64,000 bases of DNA from Desulfosporosinus orientis DSM 765 (GTDB lineage Bacteria; Bacillota; Desulfitobacteriia; Desulfitobacteriales; Desulfitobacteriaceae): positions 4,818,001 through 4,882,000 of the forward strand of contig NC_016584.1 in assembly GCF_000235605.1 (NCBI RefSeq). Reading direction: 5' to 3'. The translations under genes were made by a program, and so were the position numbers. Shown piece after piece: positions 1-7,323 of the stretch. Each line of letters opens with the position of its first letter. Positions within the stretch are counted from its first letter, which is position 1. The notes under the pieces were generated by a model that was given only the letters and a program-made list of their open reading frames with translations, had not been told where the DNA came from and searched no databases.

Positions 1-1069
1 TTTCTAGTTCACGTTTTCGTTCATACGCCTTATCCTGAGTTTTTTTATTGGGCATCTGCCTTTTTGCCGGTTCTGGAATTATAGGCGAAGGCGGCGCAGC
101 TGCACTTGAGCGAGAAGGCGTTCCATAACGACTGCCCTGAGACTGTCCTTGATGTCCGGAACGATTACTTTGAGATTGTCCCTGATACCCCGGACGATTC
201 CCTTGAGACTGTCCTTGATACCCTGGACGATTCCCTTGAGGCTGCCCTTGATACCCTGGACGTGGTCCTTGAGGCTGCCCTTGATACCCCGGTCGCGGTC
301 CTTGAGGCTGCCCTTGATACCCCGGTCGCGGTCCTTGAGACTGCCCTTGATATCTCGGTCGCGGTCCTTGAGGCTGCCCTTGATACCCCGGTCGCGGTCC
401 TTGAGGCTGCCCTTGATACCCCGGTCGCGGTCCTTGAGGCTGCCCTTGATACCCCGGTCGCGGTCCTTGAGGCTGCCCTTGATACCCCGGTCGCGGTCCT
501 TGAGACTGCCCTTGATACCCTGGACGTGGTCCTTGAGACTGCCCTTGATACCCTGGACGTGGTCCTTGGGGTTGTCCTTGATACCCTGGACGTGGTCCTT
601 GGGACTGTCCTTGGTATCCTGGACGTGGTCCTTGCGGACGCTGTCCTTGGTTTCCAGGACGTGGACTTTGAGCCTGCCCTTGATTTCCTGGTCTGGGACC
701 TTGCGGACGTCCTTCCGTTCCTTGTCTGGGACCTTGGGAACGTCCTTCCATTCCTGACCGGGAACTTTGGAACTGCCCATCCGGACGTGGATTCTGAGTT
801 TTTCGTTCCGGTGCTGAACGGGGATCTTTCAGCATTTCGTCTTGTACAGATCCTGATCTATTCTGCTTTGTCTCTTCGGTACTTTTGTGTTCAGAACGCT
901 CCAAATTTTTCTCCTTTCCTTTCAGTTGGTTCTTCAAACGATCTACATCCCTTTGGTCAACCGTACTCAAATGATTTTTCACATCAGTTCCCATAGCCAC
1001 GAGTTTTGTCATCACTTCTTTACTGCTCAAATTTAATTCTTTTGCCAATTCATGAACACGAATACTCAT
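1..1069 (-). CDS. infB: Translation initiation factor IF-2, N-terminal part (runs off window)
   Basis: The reading frame is open from an ATG at 1069 to the window edge, 356 codons, so the GTP-binding core lies outside. The first residues ([12 protein letters not shown], then a helix with SSKEVMTKL) are the typical IF2 N-terminal domain. A GGGGGTGG ribosome binding site precedes the ATG. Residues from about 145 to 310 are a tandem Gln/Gly/Pro/Arg-rich linker encoded by a 33-bp DNA repeat, followed by a Pro/Ala stretch and a basic segment reaching [10 protein letters not shown] at the edge. IF2 loads initiator fMet-tRNA on the 30S subunit; this linker is disordered and variable in the family. 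It is last in the rimP-nusA-rnpM-ylxQ-infB operon. The long open frames on the other strand and in another minus frame here are by-products of the repeat. Confidence 0.95.
   Translation of the reverse strand, partial: MSIRVHELAKELNLSSKEVMTKLVAMGTDVKNHLSTVDQRDVDRLKNQLKGKEKNLERSEHKSTEETKQNRSGSVQDEMLKDPRSAPERKTQNPRPDGQFQSSRSGMEGRSQGPRQGTEGRPQGPRPGNQGQAQSPRPGNQGQRPQGPRPGYQGQSQGPRPGYQGQPQGPRPGYQGQSQGPRPGYQGQSQGPRPGYQGQPQGPRPGYQGQPQGPRPGYQGQPQGPRPGYQGQPQGPRPRYQGQSQGPRPGYQGQPQGPRPGYQGQPQGPRPGYQGQPQGNRPGYQGQSQGNRPGYQGQSQSNRSGHQGQSQGSRYGTPSRSSAAAPPSPIIPEPAKRQMPNKKTQDKAYERKRELE
139..633 (-). repeat. 33-bp tandem repeat array inside infB (about 15 units)
   Basis: About 15 head-to-tail 33-bp units. In the infB frame each encodes an 11-residue unit close to [11 protein letters not shown]. 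The central eight or so units are almost identical at DNA level (changes such as Gly to Arg or Pro to Ser); the outer ones are more diverged. The unit length is a multiple of three, so gain or loss of units keeps frame. Confidence 0.9.
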
Positions 1070-1113
1070 TAAACCACCCCCACATAATCGGCTCCCACAT
1101 TACGCTCCAAGCA

Positions 1114-1410
1114 TCAGCTCCTTGCTAGTAAAATAGCCTTAGCAAACCCTTGATCCAAAATAAGCACTGCTGAACGCGGCGAAAGTCCTATAGAACGTCC
1201 TAGTTCTAGTTTGGTACCGGCAATTAATACCGGCAACGATATATCACTTGCCCATTGAGAATACTTTTTTTGAGCTCCATGGGCATCTTCCGCAATGATA
1301 AGGAGAAAACCTTTTCTTTTTTTAACCATAGCCTCAATTTGAGCATCTCCTGAGGCAATTCTACCAGCCCGCCGAGCAATTCCAATGAGCGATTGGATAC
1401 GTGTATTCAC
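1114..1410 (-). CDS. ylxQ: Ribosomal protein L7Ae/L30e family protein (YlxQ)
   Basis: A 98-residue protein with the L7Ae/L30e fold signature: an N-terminal helix (LIGIARRAGRIASGD), a central beta strand with IIAEDAHGAQKK and a C-terminal VLILDQGFAKAI segment. This family binds kink-turn RNA; in Firmicutes it is an accessory ribosomal protein that is seldom essential. Its start overlaps the stop of rnpM by 4 bp, which suggests translational coupling, and infB follows. The family is clear; the specific RNA target is not visible. Confidence 0.9.
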   Translation of the reverse strand: MNTRIQSLIGIARRAGRIASGDAQIEAMVKKRKGFLLIIAEDAHGAQKKYSQWASDISLPVLIAGTKLELGRSIGLSPRSAVLILDQGFAKAILLARS

Positions 1411-1670
1411 GAACTTATTTTCCCTTCCAAATGCTGAAATACCTCTGGATCCACATCCACTCCAAAGGCTTTCCTGAAACGTCGCTCTTTAACGGCGGTG
1501 TGAAAACAGTCTACGTTGGAACAAAGATATGCGCCACGACCATTCCGCTTTCCAGTTGGATCGAGCTCAATCGTACCTTCCGGAGTTCTCACAACTCTCA
1601 GAAGCTCTTTTTTGGGCTTCATTTCTTGGCAGCCCAAGCACATCCGCATCGGAATTTTCCGTGTCTTCAT
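1407..1670 (-). CDS. rnpM: RNase P modulator RnpM (YlxR, DUF448)
   Basis: An 87-residue basic protein with the YlxR signature: an N-terminal MRMCLGCQEMKPKKEL segment with a CxxC pair, the GRGAYLC motif in the middle, and a C-terminal RRFRKAF helix. The family binds RNA and in Bacillus was reported to modulate RNase P. It lies between nusA (4 bp gap) and ylxQ (4 bp overlap), its usual place. The family assignment is firm; the functional name rests on the B. subtilis homologue. Confidence 0.9.
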   Translation of the reverse strand: MKTRKIPMRMCLGCQEMKPKKELLRVVRTPEGTIELDPTGKRNGRGAYLCSNVDCFHTAVKERRFRKAFGVDVDPEVFQHLEGKISS

Positions 1671-1674
1671 ACCT

Positions 1675-3042
1675 TCACCCCTTCTTCTTTTTATCCTTCG
1701 GAGCTTCTTCGAGATCCAGATCTAAATCTGCAAGCTCTTCATCTATAATATCATTGTCATCATATTCAAGGGAGTCGAGCTCCTCGTTATAATCTGTGTA
1801 GGGTTCAGCAAGATCGTAATCATTGTATTCTTCGTTGGCGGTATGTTGACTTCTCTCTTTACCAACGTCTTCTTGATAATCCTGCTCTTCTTGATACTCC
1901 TGATATTCTTCGGTATCCGAATACTCATCATAATCGGAGTATTCCTCATACTCATCGAATTCATCGTAGTTTTCATACTCTTCTTGCCCTTGAGGAATAA
2001 TATTATGGGCTATTGCTTGAGACTCGCTTTTTATATCAATCTTCCAGCCTGTAAGTTTTGCTGCCAAACGTGCATTTTGTCCCTCTTTGCCTATAGCTAA
2101 GGAAAGCTGATAGTCAGGAACCACGACAATGGCAACCTTTTCATTAAGTTTAGGATAGACTTGCAAGACTTTTGCCGGAGAAAGCGAGTTAGCTACATAC
2201 TCTTGAGGATCCAGGGAGAAATTAACAATATCAATTTTTTCCCCTTTCAATTCAGTGACAATGGTTTGTACCCGTACTCCCTTAGGTCCGACACAGGCTC
2301 CGACGGGATCAACATTAGGATCTCGTGAATAAACTGCTATTTTGGATCGAGCTCCGGCTTCACGAGAAACCCCCTTTATCTCTACAACACCATCATGTAT
2401 CTCAGGTACTTCGAGTTCGAATAAACGCTTTATCAACCCTGGATGAGTTCGGGACAGCATAATCTGCGGCCCTTTAGTCGTCTTCTTAACCTCTACAACA
2501 TAGGTTTTAATACGCTCAAATGATTGATAGCTTTCTCCCGGGATTTGTTCTTGAGCCGGCAGAACCGCTTCAACCTTACCTAAATCGACAATTACATTCT
2601 TTTGCTCATACCGTTGCACAACCCCTGTAACGATGTCTCCTTCTCGATTAACAAACTCATCGTAGATCATACCGCGTTCAGCTTCTCTGATACGCTGCAC
2701 AACAACTTGTTTGGCAGTTTGCGCAGCAATTCGACCGAATTCACGAGGAGTTACTTCATATTCCACGATATCTTCCAACTGATAATTAGGATCAAGATTA
2801 CGCGCCTCTCCCAAACTCACCTGAGTCCGAGGGTCCTCCACGACATCAACGATGGTCTTACGAGCATAAACTTTAAACTCGCCGGTTAAGCGATCAATAA
2901 GAACTCGGACATTTTGTAATGATCCGAAATTCTTTTTGTAGGCAGAGATCAGTGCGGCCTCAATTGCCTCAAATAGAATCTCTGCCGATATTCCTCGTCC
3001 TTTTTCTAGCTCGTGAAGGGCCTCGATGAACTCCATATTCAT
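1675..3042 (-). CDS. nusA: Transcription termination/antitermination factor NusA with long acidic tail
   Basis: NusA binds RNA polymerase and nascent RNA and modulates pausing and termination. Domains in order: N-terminal polymerase-binding domain (about 1-125), S1 domain (about 130-200, GDIVTGVVQRYEQKNVIVDLG), then KH1 and KH2 (DPVGACVGPKGVRVQTI and LAIGKEGQNARLAAKLTGW). The ATG at 3042 is preferred because AAGGAGG lies 11 nt upstream; an open frame continues to 3096 without a good site. The last 100 or so residues are an extremely acidic, Tyr-rich tail ending in DKKKKG. B. subtilis NusA (about 371 residues) has no such tail. Second gene of the rimP operon. Confidence 0.95.
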   Translation of the reverse strand: MNMEFIEALHELEKGRGISAEILFEAIEAALISAYKKNFGSLQNVRVLIDRLTGEFKVYARKTIVDVVEDPRTQVSLGEARNLDPNYQLEDIVEYEVTPREFGRIAAQTAKQVVVQRIREAERGMIYDEFVNREGDIVTGVVQRYEQKNVIVDLGKVEAVLPAQEQIPGESYQSFERIKTYVVEVKKTTKGPQIMLSRTHPGLIKRLFELEVPEIHDGVVEIKGVSREAGARSKIAVYSRDPNVDPVGACVGPKGVRVQTIVTELKGEKIDIVNFSLDPQEYVANSLSPAKVLQVYPKLNEKVAIVVVPDYQLSLAIGKEGQNARLAAKLTGWKIDIKSESQAIAHNIIPQGQEEYENYDEFDEYEEYSDYDEYSDTEEYQEYQEEQDYQEDVGKERSQHTANEEYNDYDLAEPYTDYNEELDSLEYDDNDIIDEELADLDLDLEEAPKDKKKKG

Positions 3043-3194
3043 TTCTACATTTTCCTCCTTATTCTGTTGTACATTAGAAAAACCAGGCAGCATCAAGTCT
3101 TAAAAGTAACCGGCAGTCATCTTCTCTTGCATTAATGTGATGGCCGGATGAAGTGTTGGTAAGGTGTCGGGGAAGGTCGGACAGAACCCTGACA

Positions 3195-3653
3195 TTAAAA
3201 ATCTATTGCTAAATGAGCTTTTTTCACTAAATTACGAGGAATTGAGATGCGCTCATCATTATATTCTAAAACGATCTCATTGTTTATAAGACCAACTAGA
3301 TTCCCTATAAACTTCTCGTATCCCATAAACTTCGATGTTGTCAGCACCGTAACTAAATTTCCCTGAAAACGAACAAAGTCCTCTTCCTTTTTGAGAGGAC
3401 GCTCAAGCCCAGGTGAAGACACTTCAAGCATGTATGCTTGCGGAATGGGATTTTTCTCATCCAACATTTCACTGACAACGTGACTTACAGCAGTACAATC
3501 ATCCATGTCTACGCCGCCGTCTTTATCTATAAACAGGCGCAAATACCAATGTGCGCCTTCTTTAACGTACTCTACATCGATTAATTCAAGGCCTTTTTCC
3601 TTAATTAATGGCTCAACCATTACCCCAATTTTTTGTACCAATGCTTGATTCAT
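3195..3653 (-). CDS. rimP: Ribosome maturation factor RimP
   Basis: A 152-residue protein with the RimP layout: N-terminal alpha/beta domain (VEPLIKEKGLELIDVEY, LRLFIDKDGGVDMDDC, LEVSSPGLERPLKKEEDF) and a C-terminal Sm-like barrel ending in IPRNLVKKAHLAIDF. RimP binds 30S precursors and is needed for late 30S assembly. The ATG at 3653 follows AAAGGAG; the open frame extends upstream to 3773 but that part is leader sequence. First gene of the operon, behind a predicted sigma-A promoter and a structured leader. Confidence 0.95.
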   Translation of the reverse strand: MNQALVQKIGVMVEPLIKEKGLELIDVEYVKEGAHWYLRLFIDKDGGVDMDDCTAVSHVVSEMLDEKNPIPQAYMLEVSSPGLERPLKKEEDFVRFQGNLVTVLTTSKFMGYEKFIGNLVGLINNEIVLEYNDERISIPRNLVKKAHLAIDF

Positions 3654-3752
3654 ATGATATCGCTCCTTTAAACGTAACGTAACATAACCAATCCTATTAT
3701 AGTCTAACGTAGATGAGTATGAGTTATACTTACGCCACGATATGGACAAACG

Positions 3753-3778
3753 AAGGAGCGGGCTTGAACCCACTCCTT
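3753..3778 (-). promoter_or_regulatory. Hairpin in rimP-nusA leader, candidate attenuator
   Basis: On the minus strand the 5' UTR holds a stem AAGGAGTGGG / CCCGCTCCTT with a 6-nt loop and one internal mismatch, followed by CGTTTGTCC, only a weak U tract. It lies between the predicted promoter (3808-3836) and rimP. In B. subtilis the corresponding operon is reported to be autoregulated by NusA-dependent termination in the leader; a strong stem with a poor U tract would fit that. Function is inferred. Confidence 0.5.
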
Positions 3779-3807
3779 ACCATCAACCCTACAAATTTCC
3801 TTATACT

Positions 3808-3836
3808 AATATAGCACATTCAATACATCTGTGCAA
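3808..3836 (-). promoter_or_regulatory. Sigma-A promoter of rimP-nusA-infB operon
   Basis: On the minus strand TTGCAC (3836-3831) and TATATT (3813-3808) are separated by exactly 17 bp. It lies about 155 bp upstream of the rimP start and just before the leader hairpin. Confidence 0.7.
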
Positions 3837-3888
3837 CCTACTACTAAGTAGATAACCCCTTTCCTCATAAAATATGACACATTTATAA

Positions 3889-4179
3889 CTAAAAACAAGA
3901 TGTACCATTGGTGAATACTGTAAATATATAGGAGATAATCTTACTGATTGTTGTATCTAAGAAAGACTTATTTTTTAAATGCTTAAATGGAATCCAATTT
4001 AGAACCATTCTCTGCAGAAGCTTATTTCCTTTGATCAAAAATAATTTGATCCGTTCATCATCCAACTTTTCAATTGCGACAATATTTCTCCTTCTGCTTG
4101 AAGTACGAGCCAAACTTTGCTTTCTCACAACATGTTGAAGTCCCAGGTAGTACTCCTGATATTGAACAGCCTTCTCCAA
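3889..4179 (-). CDS. Doubtful hypothetical protein
   Basis: An open frame of 96 codons beginning with TTG at 4179; no Shine-Dalgarno sequence precedes it. The product is basic in the first half (KQSLARTSSRRRN), with a central stretch EKLDDERIKLFLIKGNKLL and a hydrophobic C-terminus ending TNGTSCF. I do not recognise a family. It lies in an AT-rich gap downstream of the usp terminator and upstream of the rimP promoter. It could be a decayed gene or a chance frame. Confidence 0.25.
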   Translation of the reverse strand: MEKAVQYQEYYLGLQHVVRKQSLARTSSRRRNIVAIEKLDDERIKLFLIKGNKLLQRMVLNWIPFKHLKNKSFLDTTISKIISYIFTVFTNGTSCF

Positions 4180-4191
4180 GGGAATAAATCA

Positions 4192-4236
4192 TATTAGAAA
4201 AATAGGAAGGAAGCAAGTCATCCTTCCTTCCTATTT
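4192..4236 (-). terminator. Rho-independent terminator after usp/abl genes
   Basis: On the minus strand a 13-bp perfect stem (AAATAGGAAGGAA with its complement, 4236-4224 and 4212-4200) overlaps the usp stop codon and is followed by TTCTAATA. Confidence 0.8.
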
Positions 4237-4659
4237 GACAATAAGCACAGGGCAGGGAGCGTATTTAATCACCCATTGACTGACGCTTCCCAACAGCAGT
4301 CCTGTCAGCCAATTAAATCCTCTGCTGCCCATGACTATTAAATTTGCCTTTTCTTCCTTAGCCATACCTATAATCAGTGTAACTGGGTTGCCGGCAGCCG
4401 TTTTTTTACTGATTGAGAGAGATTTAACGTCAAGGTCTGAAAGCAGGTTATTTAAACTCTCTTCCGTACCAATGGCTTCCAATAAAGTAAAACATCTTTC
4501 CGGGATTGATCCGCCATACCAGCTGGGGATGATTGGGTTGATGTATACAACGGTTAATTCGGCACCTGTACCTTTGCATAACTCTAGGGCATACTCTAAA
4601 GCACGTCTGGATAGAGCAGAAGAATCCACCGGAACTACAATTCTTCGATACATAAGCAT
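4231..4659 (-). CDS. Universal stress protein, UspA family
   Basis: About 142 residues with the UspA fold: N-terminal RRIVVPVDSSALSRRALEYAL and a C-terminal ATP-binding motif MGSRGFNWLTGLLLGSVS, matching the G-2x-G-9x-G-S/T pattern of nucleotide-binding members, then PCPVLIVK. These proteins act under starvation, redox or other stress; no specific ligand can be read from sequence. Two start codons, 4659 and 4653, are possible; the one at 4653 is better spaced from AGGGGT. It follows ablB after a few bases and ends in a terminator, so it is probably the last gene of the abl operon. Confidence 0.9.
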   Translation of the reverse strand: MLMYRRIVVPVDSSALSRRALEYALELCKGTGAELTVVYINPIIPSWYGGSIPERCFTLLEAIGTEESLNNLLSDLDVKSLSISKKTAAGNPVTLIIGMAKEEKANLIVMGSRGFNWLTGLLLGSVSQWVIKYAPCPVLIVK

Positions 4660-4663
4660 ACCC

Positions 4664-5488
4664 CTATTTGACCCAAAGATTCATATCTTCAAAAGAACCC
4701 GCGATATCACAATTCTTGATTAAGCGGCCTTGAAATCTGTACCCAAGCTTGTGAAATACTCTATTCATCCCATATGACTGGGCACGTGCCAATGTAAAGA
4801 GAATATAGGATCCGTACTTTTGGATCTCCTGCTCTAATATGTCCAGGAGACGTTGGGAAAGTGAATAACCTCGATACTCTTTTAAGGTTGCACAATCCGT
4901 CATTTCGCAGCGTTTTAAAGTATCATCCGGGTAAGCTGCTGCAACGGCAACGAGCCTCTCTTCAAAGAATGCTCCGGCGAAAATATTCCCATTTTTAATC
5001 AAGGACTGGACATATTGATCATCTTCCACAGGCGATGGGTAAGTTTTAAACACTTGGGTTAATAGTTTTGATATTTCCGGTGCAAAGGATTCATTCAGAA
5101 GTTTTAGCTCCATCCCTTGCGGCAAGGAGGGCATCCTCCTAATCGGTTCCGTCCTGACAGTGTTAATAATATCATTTTCAGATTCCAGTTTATCGGAATT
5201 TCCCCTAGAAAAACTAACATAGTAAGCAAGGCTAATGGCAAATTCATCATACTTATCCCGGAAGAGACTCCCTTCCGTACGAAATCCGCATCCCAAAAAT
5301 TCAGGCACATCTGCAGGGATAGCCCAAAGCCATATTTTTTCGAGTTTTCTTGCCACTGCAAAATCAATGAGCTCACGACTAAAAAAAGCTGGGTTAGTCT
5401 CTTCTGGATAGCCATTGACGACTAGCCGTTTATTCCTTTCATCCACAATAACGGATTTTAAGGAACACAGGCCCATCGTGTTAAGCAT
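4664..5488 (-). CDS. ablB: Putative beta-lysine N-acetyltransferase
   Basis: A 274-residue protein. The C-terminal half is a GNAT domain (about 135-270) with AGAFFEERLVAVAAAYPDD, the acetyl-CoA loop region LKEYRGYSLSQRLLDILE, and FHKLGYRFQGRLIKNC. The N-terminal half (SRELIDFAVARKLEKIWLWA, FLGCGFRTEGSLFRDKYDEF) is as in AblB proteins. AblB acetylates the epsilon-amino group of beta-lysine, giving the osmolyte N-epsilon-acetyl-beta-lysine. The ATG at 5488 has GGAGG 8 bp upstream and overlaps the ablA stop, so the two are likely translationally coupled. Pairing with ablA makes the assignment strong. Confidence 0.88.
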   Translation of the reverse strand: MLNTMGLCSLKSVIVDERNKRLVVNGYPEETNPAFFSRELIDFAVARKLEKIWLWAIPADVPEFLGCGFRTEGSLFRDKYDEFAISLAYYVSFSRGNSDKLESENDIINTVRTEPIRRMPSLPQGMELKLLNESFAPEISKLLTQVFKTYPSPVEDDQYVQSLIKNGNIFAGAFFEERLVAVAAAYPDDTLKRCEMTDCATLKEYRGYSLSQRLLDILEQEIQKYGSYILFTLARAQSYGMNRVFHKLGYRFQGRLIKNCDIAGSFEDMNLWVK

Positions 5489-6758
5489 TAGCTCCACCTC
5501 CGCCGGAGACTTTTTTTCGTCTCTCCTGTCGCTGGTTTTCTTGAGGGGTCAGACTGATACGCTCACCCTGAAGCAGCTTTACTAAACCAATTTTACGGGT
5601 CTTCATACTTGTGCAAGGGTTCGGGCATGTCTTACAGCGGCTTTCTTTGTCTTCAGGCTCCTGATAGACGCTGATAACTCCTTCATAATTACGCAGGATT
5701 ACTTTGTCATTGGATTGAGAAATCAAATAGTTTGGCTGTAAAGGAATTTTTCCTCCGCCTCCCGGCGAGTCAACGACAAAGGTTGGAACTGCAAAACCTG
5801 AGGTATGGCCCCTAAGCATTTCGATGATTTCCAGACCGGTACTAACGGATGTCCGGAAATGTTCAATGCCACGGGATAGATCGCATTGATACAAATAATA
5901 GGGTCTTACACGGGATTTAACCAGTTCATGAACCAGTTTCTTCATGATTATCGGACAATCATTGATTCCTTTAAGTAAAACGGATTGGTTGCCAAGAGGT
6001 ATACCTGCGTTGGCGAGTTTATTCAGCGCCTCACGAGCTTCACCAGTAATTTCTTTTGGATGATTGAAGTGAGTATTAATCCAAATTGGCTGAAACTTTT
6101 GCAAAATCCGGATCAGATTCTCTGTAATACGCATGGGAAGAACAACCGGAGTTCTTGTCCCAATTCTGATAATCTCAACGTGAGGAATTGAACGAAGATT
6201 AGTTAGGATATATTCCAGACGCTCATCGGAAAGTGTAAATGGATCCCCCCCGGATATGAGTACATCTCGAATTTGAGGGTTGGAGCGGATATATTCCAGA
6301 GCAAGCTTAAAGCGATTAAGGGGCAAGGCCTTGTCTGTCTGCCCAGCCATCCTTCTTCTGGTGCAATGTCTGCAATACATTGAGCATTGATCAGTTACCA
6401 GGAGCAAGACCCGATCAGGGTAACGGTGTGTTAATCCCGGTACAGGAGAATCTGCTTCTTCGTGCAGCGGATCATCTAAATCACAAGAGGATTTATTCAG
6501 TTCAAGGATGGAAGGAATTGCTTGTTTTCGAATCGGACAATCAGGATCTTTTAGATCTATAAGAGAAAAATAGTATGGTGTGATTGCCATACGAAAATTT
6601 TTTAGACACTCCTCTATTTGATCTGCTTCCACAACGTCTAGAGACATTGATTCCAGGAGTTCCTTTTGATTTGTAATTCGATTTGAAATTTGCCAATTCC
6701 AATCATTCCATTGTTCGTCGCTCACATCAGGCCACAATACTTTTCGTTGATCATTCAT
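5481..6758 (-). CDS. ablA: Lysine 2,3-aminomutase
   Basis: A 425-residue radical-SAM enzyme that converts L-lysine to L-beta-lysine using PLP, S-adenosylmethionine and a 4Fe-4S cluster. The cluster motif CSMYCRHC lies near residue 130, preceded by HRYPDRVLLLVTDQ. The PLP-lysine region is near QSNDKVILRNYEG and a C-terminal CKTCPNPC motif is present, as in the family. GAGGAGG precedes the ATG. With ablB it makes the compatible solute N-epsilon-acetyl-beta-lysine; catabolic lysine fermentation is the alternative, but no kamDE or kdd genes are nearby. The cytoplasmic pathway implies a response to salt or osmotic stress. Confidence 0.92.
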   Translation of the reverse strand: MNDQRKVLWPDVSDEQWNDWNWQISNRITNQKELLESMSLDVVEADQIEECLKNFRMAITPYYFSLIDLKDPDCPIRKQAIPSILELNKSSCDLDDPLHEEADSPVPGLTHRYPDRVLLLVTDQCSMYCRHCTRRRMAGQTDKALPLNRFKLALEYIRSNPQIRDVLISGGDPFTLSDERLEYILTNLRSIPHVEIIRIGTRTPVVLPMRITENLIRILQKFQPIWINTHFNHPKEITGEAREALNKLANAGIPLGNQSVLLKGINDCPIIMKKLVHELVKSRVRPYYLYQCDLSRGIEHFRTSVSTGLEIIEMLRGHTSGFAVPTFVVDSPGGGGKIPLQPNYLISQSNDKVILRNYEGVISVYQEPEDKESRCKTCPNPCTSMKTRKIGLVKLLQGERISLTPQENQRQERRKKVSGGGGANA

Positions 6759-6840
6759 TTATTCTACCTCCTCGTCTGGTTACCCGAAAGTTTATCCAAA
6801 ATAGCTTAGGCTTCGGTTACTAAAATACTTGGCAGGTGCC

Positions 6841-6932
6841 CACGACGAAAACACTGTTTTCGCACGGGTTAAACCCTCTTGCAGACACTGTCTTTGCACT
6901 CGATAACCTTCAGAAACTGTCTATACTTCGAC
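6841..6932. repeat. Cluster of short palindromic intergenic repeats
   Basis: The segment 6841-6865 contains a palindrome CGAAAACACTGTTTTCG, 6881-6899 a diverged copy (GCAGACACTGTCTTTGCAC) and 6911-6925 a weaker one. A copy of the same pattern, GTGCGAARACAGTGTYTTCG in opposite orientation, occurs at 9669-9692. The rest of the gap 6759-7047 shows no gene. Confidence 0.6.
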
Positions 6933-7047
6933 CTGGATTTTGAGGTGAAACACACAATACTTGGCCAGGTTTTTGGATAGCAGTACCTCTGTAACCATAG
7001 ATGGCTAAAAGGGGCCTTTAAATTCAACCCAGGGTAAGGATAAACTG

Positions 7048-7074
7048 ACAACTTCTTTAAATATAATAAGTTGT
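7048..7074. promoter_or_regulatory. Candidate operator site 1: ACAACTT-N13-AAGTTGT
   Basis: A 7-bp perfect inverted repeat with a 13-bp AT-rich centre. An identical arrangement occurs at 7175-7201. The two sites lie on either side of the predicted promoter of the amino-acid ABC transporter, between it and the divergent abl operon. The binding protein is unknown. Confidence 0.5.
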
Positions 7075-7136
7075 TTGCAAATAATTGTCAACTTTAAATT
7101 TTGTAGAATTATAACCCCAAGATTTTATTTGATAAT

Positions 7137-7164
7137 TGGCCTAACGTATAAATTATGGTATACT
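7137..7164 (+). promoter_or_regulatory. Probable promoter of the amino-acid ABC transporter
   Basis: TTGGCC (7137-7142) and TATACT (7159-7164) are separated by 16 bp. The -10 box is good, the -35 box moderate. Transcription would start near 7171, next to the second inverted-repeat site, giving a leader of about 150 nt. Confidence 0.5.
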
Positions 7165-7174
7165 AAGGAAAGTA

Positions 7175-7201
7175 ACAACTTATAATTATAAATGAAGTTG
7201 T
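7175..7201. promoter_or_regulatory. Candidate operator site 2: ACAACTT-N13-AAGTTGT
   Basis: Same half-sites and same 13-bp spacing as at 7048-7074. It covers the region just after the predicted transcription start, a position expected for a repressor. In RNA it could also form a short AU-rich hairpin. Confidence 0.5.
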
Positions 7202-7323
7202 TAGGGAAAATCTGTATCGATTAATATTTAGCTTTGCTGGAGGTGGTCCTATTGCCTTAATAAAGGGCATTGATATGAGTGTTTATCAAAAGATAACAGG
7301 TACATAGGAGGGAGAAAAAGATC

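Noticed and set aside
79-996. Long open frames on both strands across the repeat (233, 296 and 202 codons) with 11-residue periodicity
   Set aside because: They are alternative readings of the 33-bp infB repeat; infB is open through the whole region with a good start and known family sequence.
1743-1976. 77-codon minus-strand frame rich in Met, Ile and Thr
   Set aside because: It is a shifted reading of the acidic NusA tail codons.
7254-7307. Leader peptide MSVYQKITGT (7275-7307) before the ABC transporter gene, and a T-box-like GGTGGTCCT
   Set aside because: Ten codons with a weak AAAGGG site only; the T-box core sequence and a specifier loop are not convincing.
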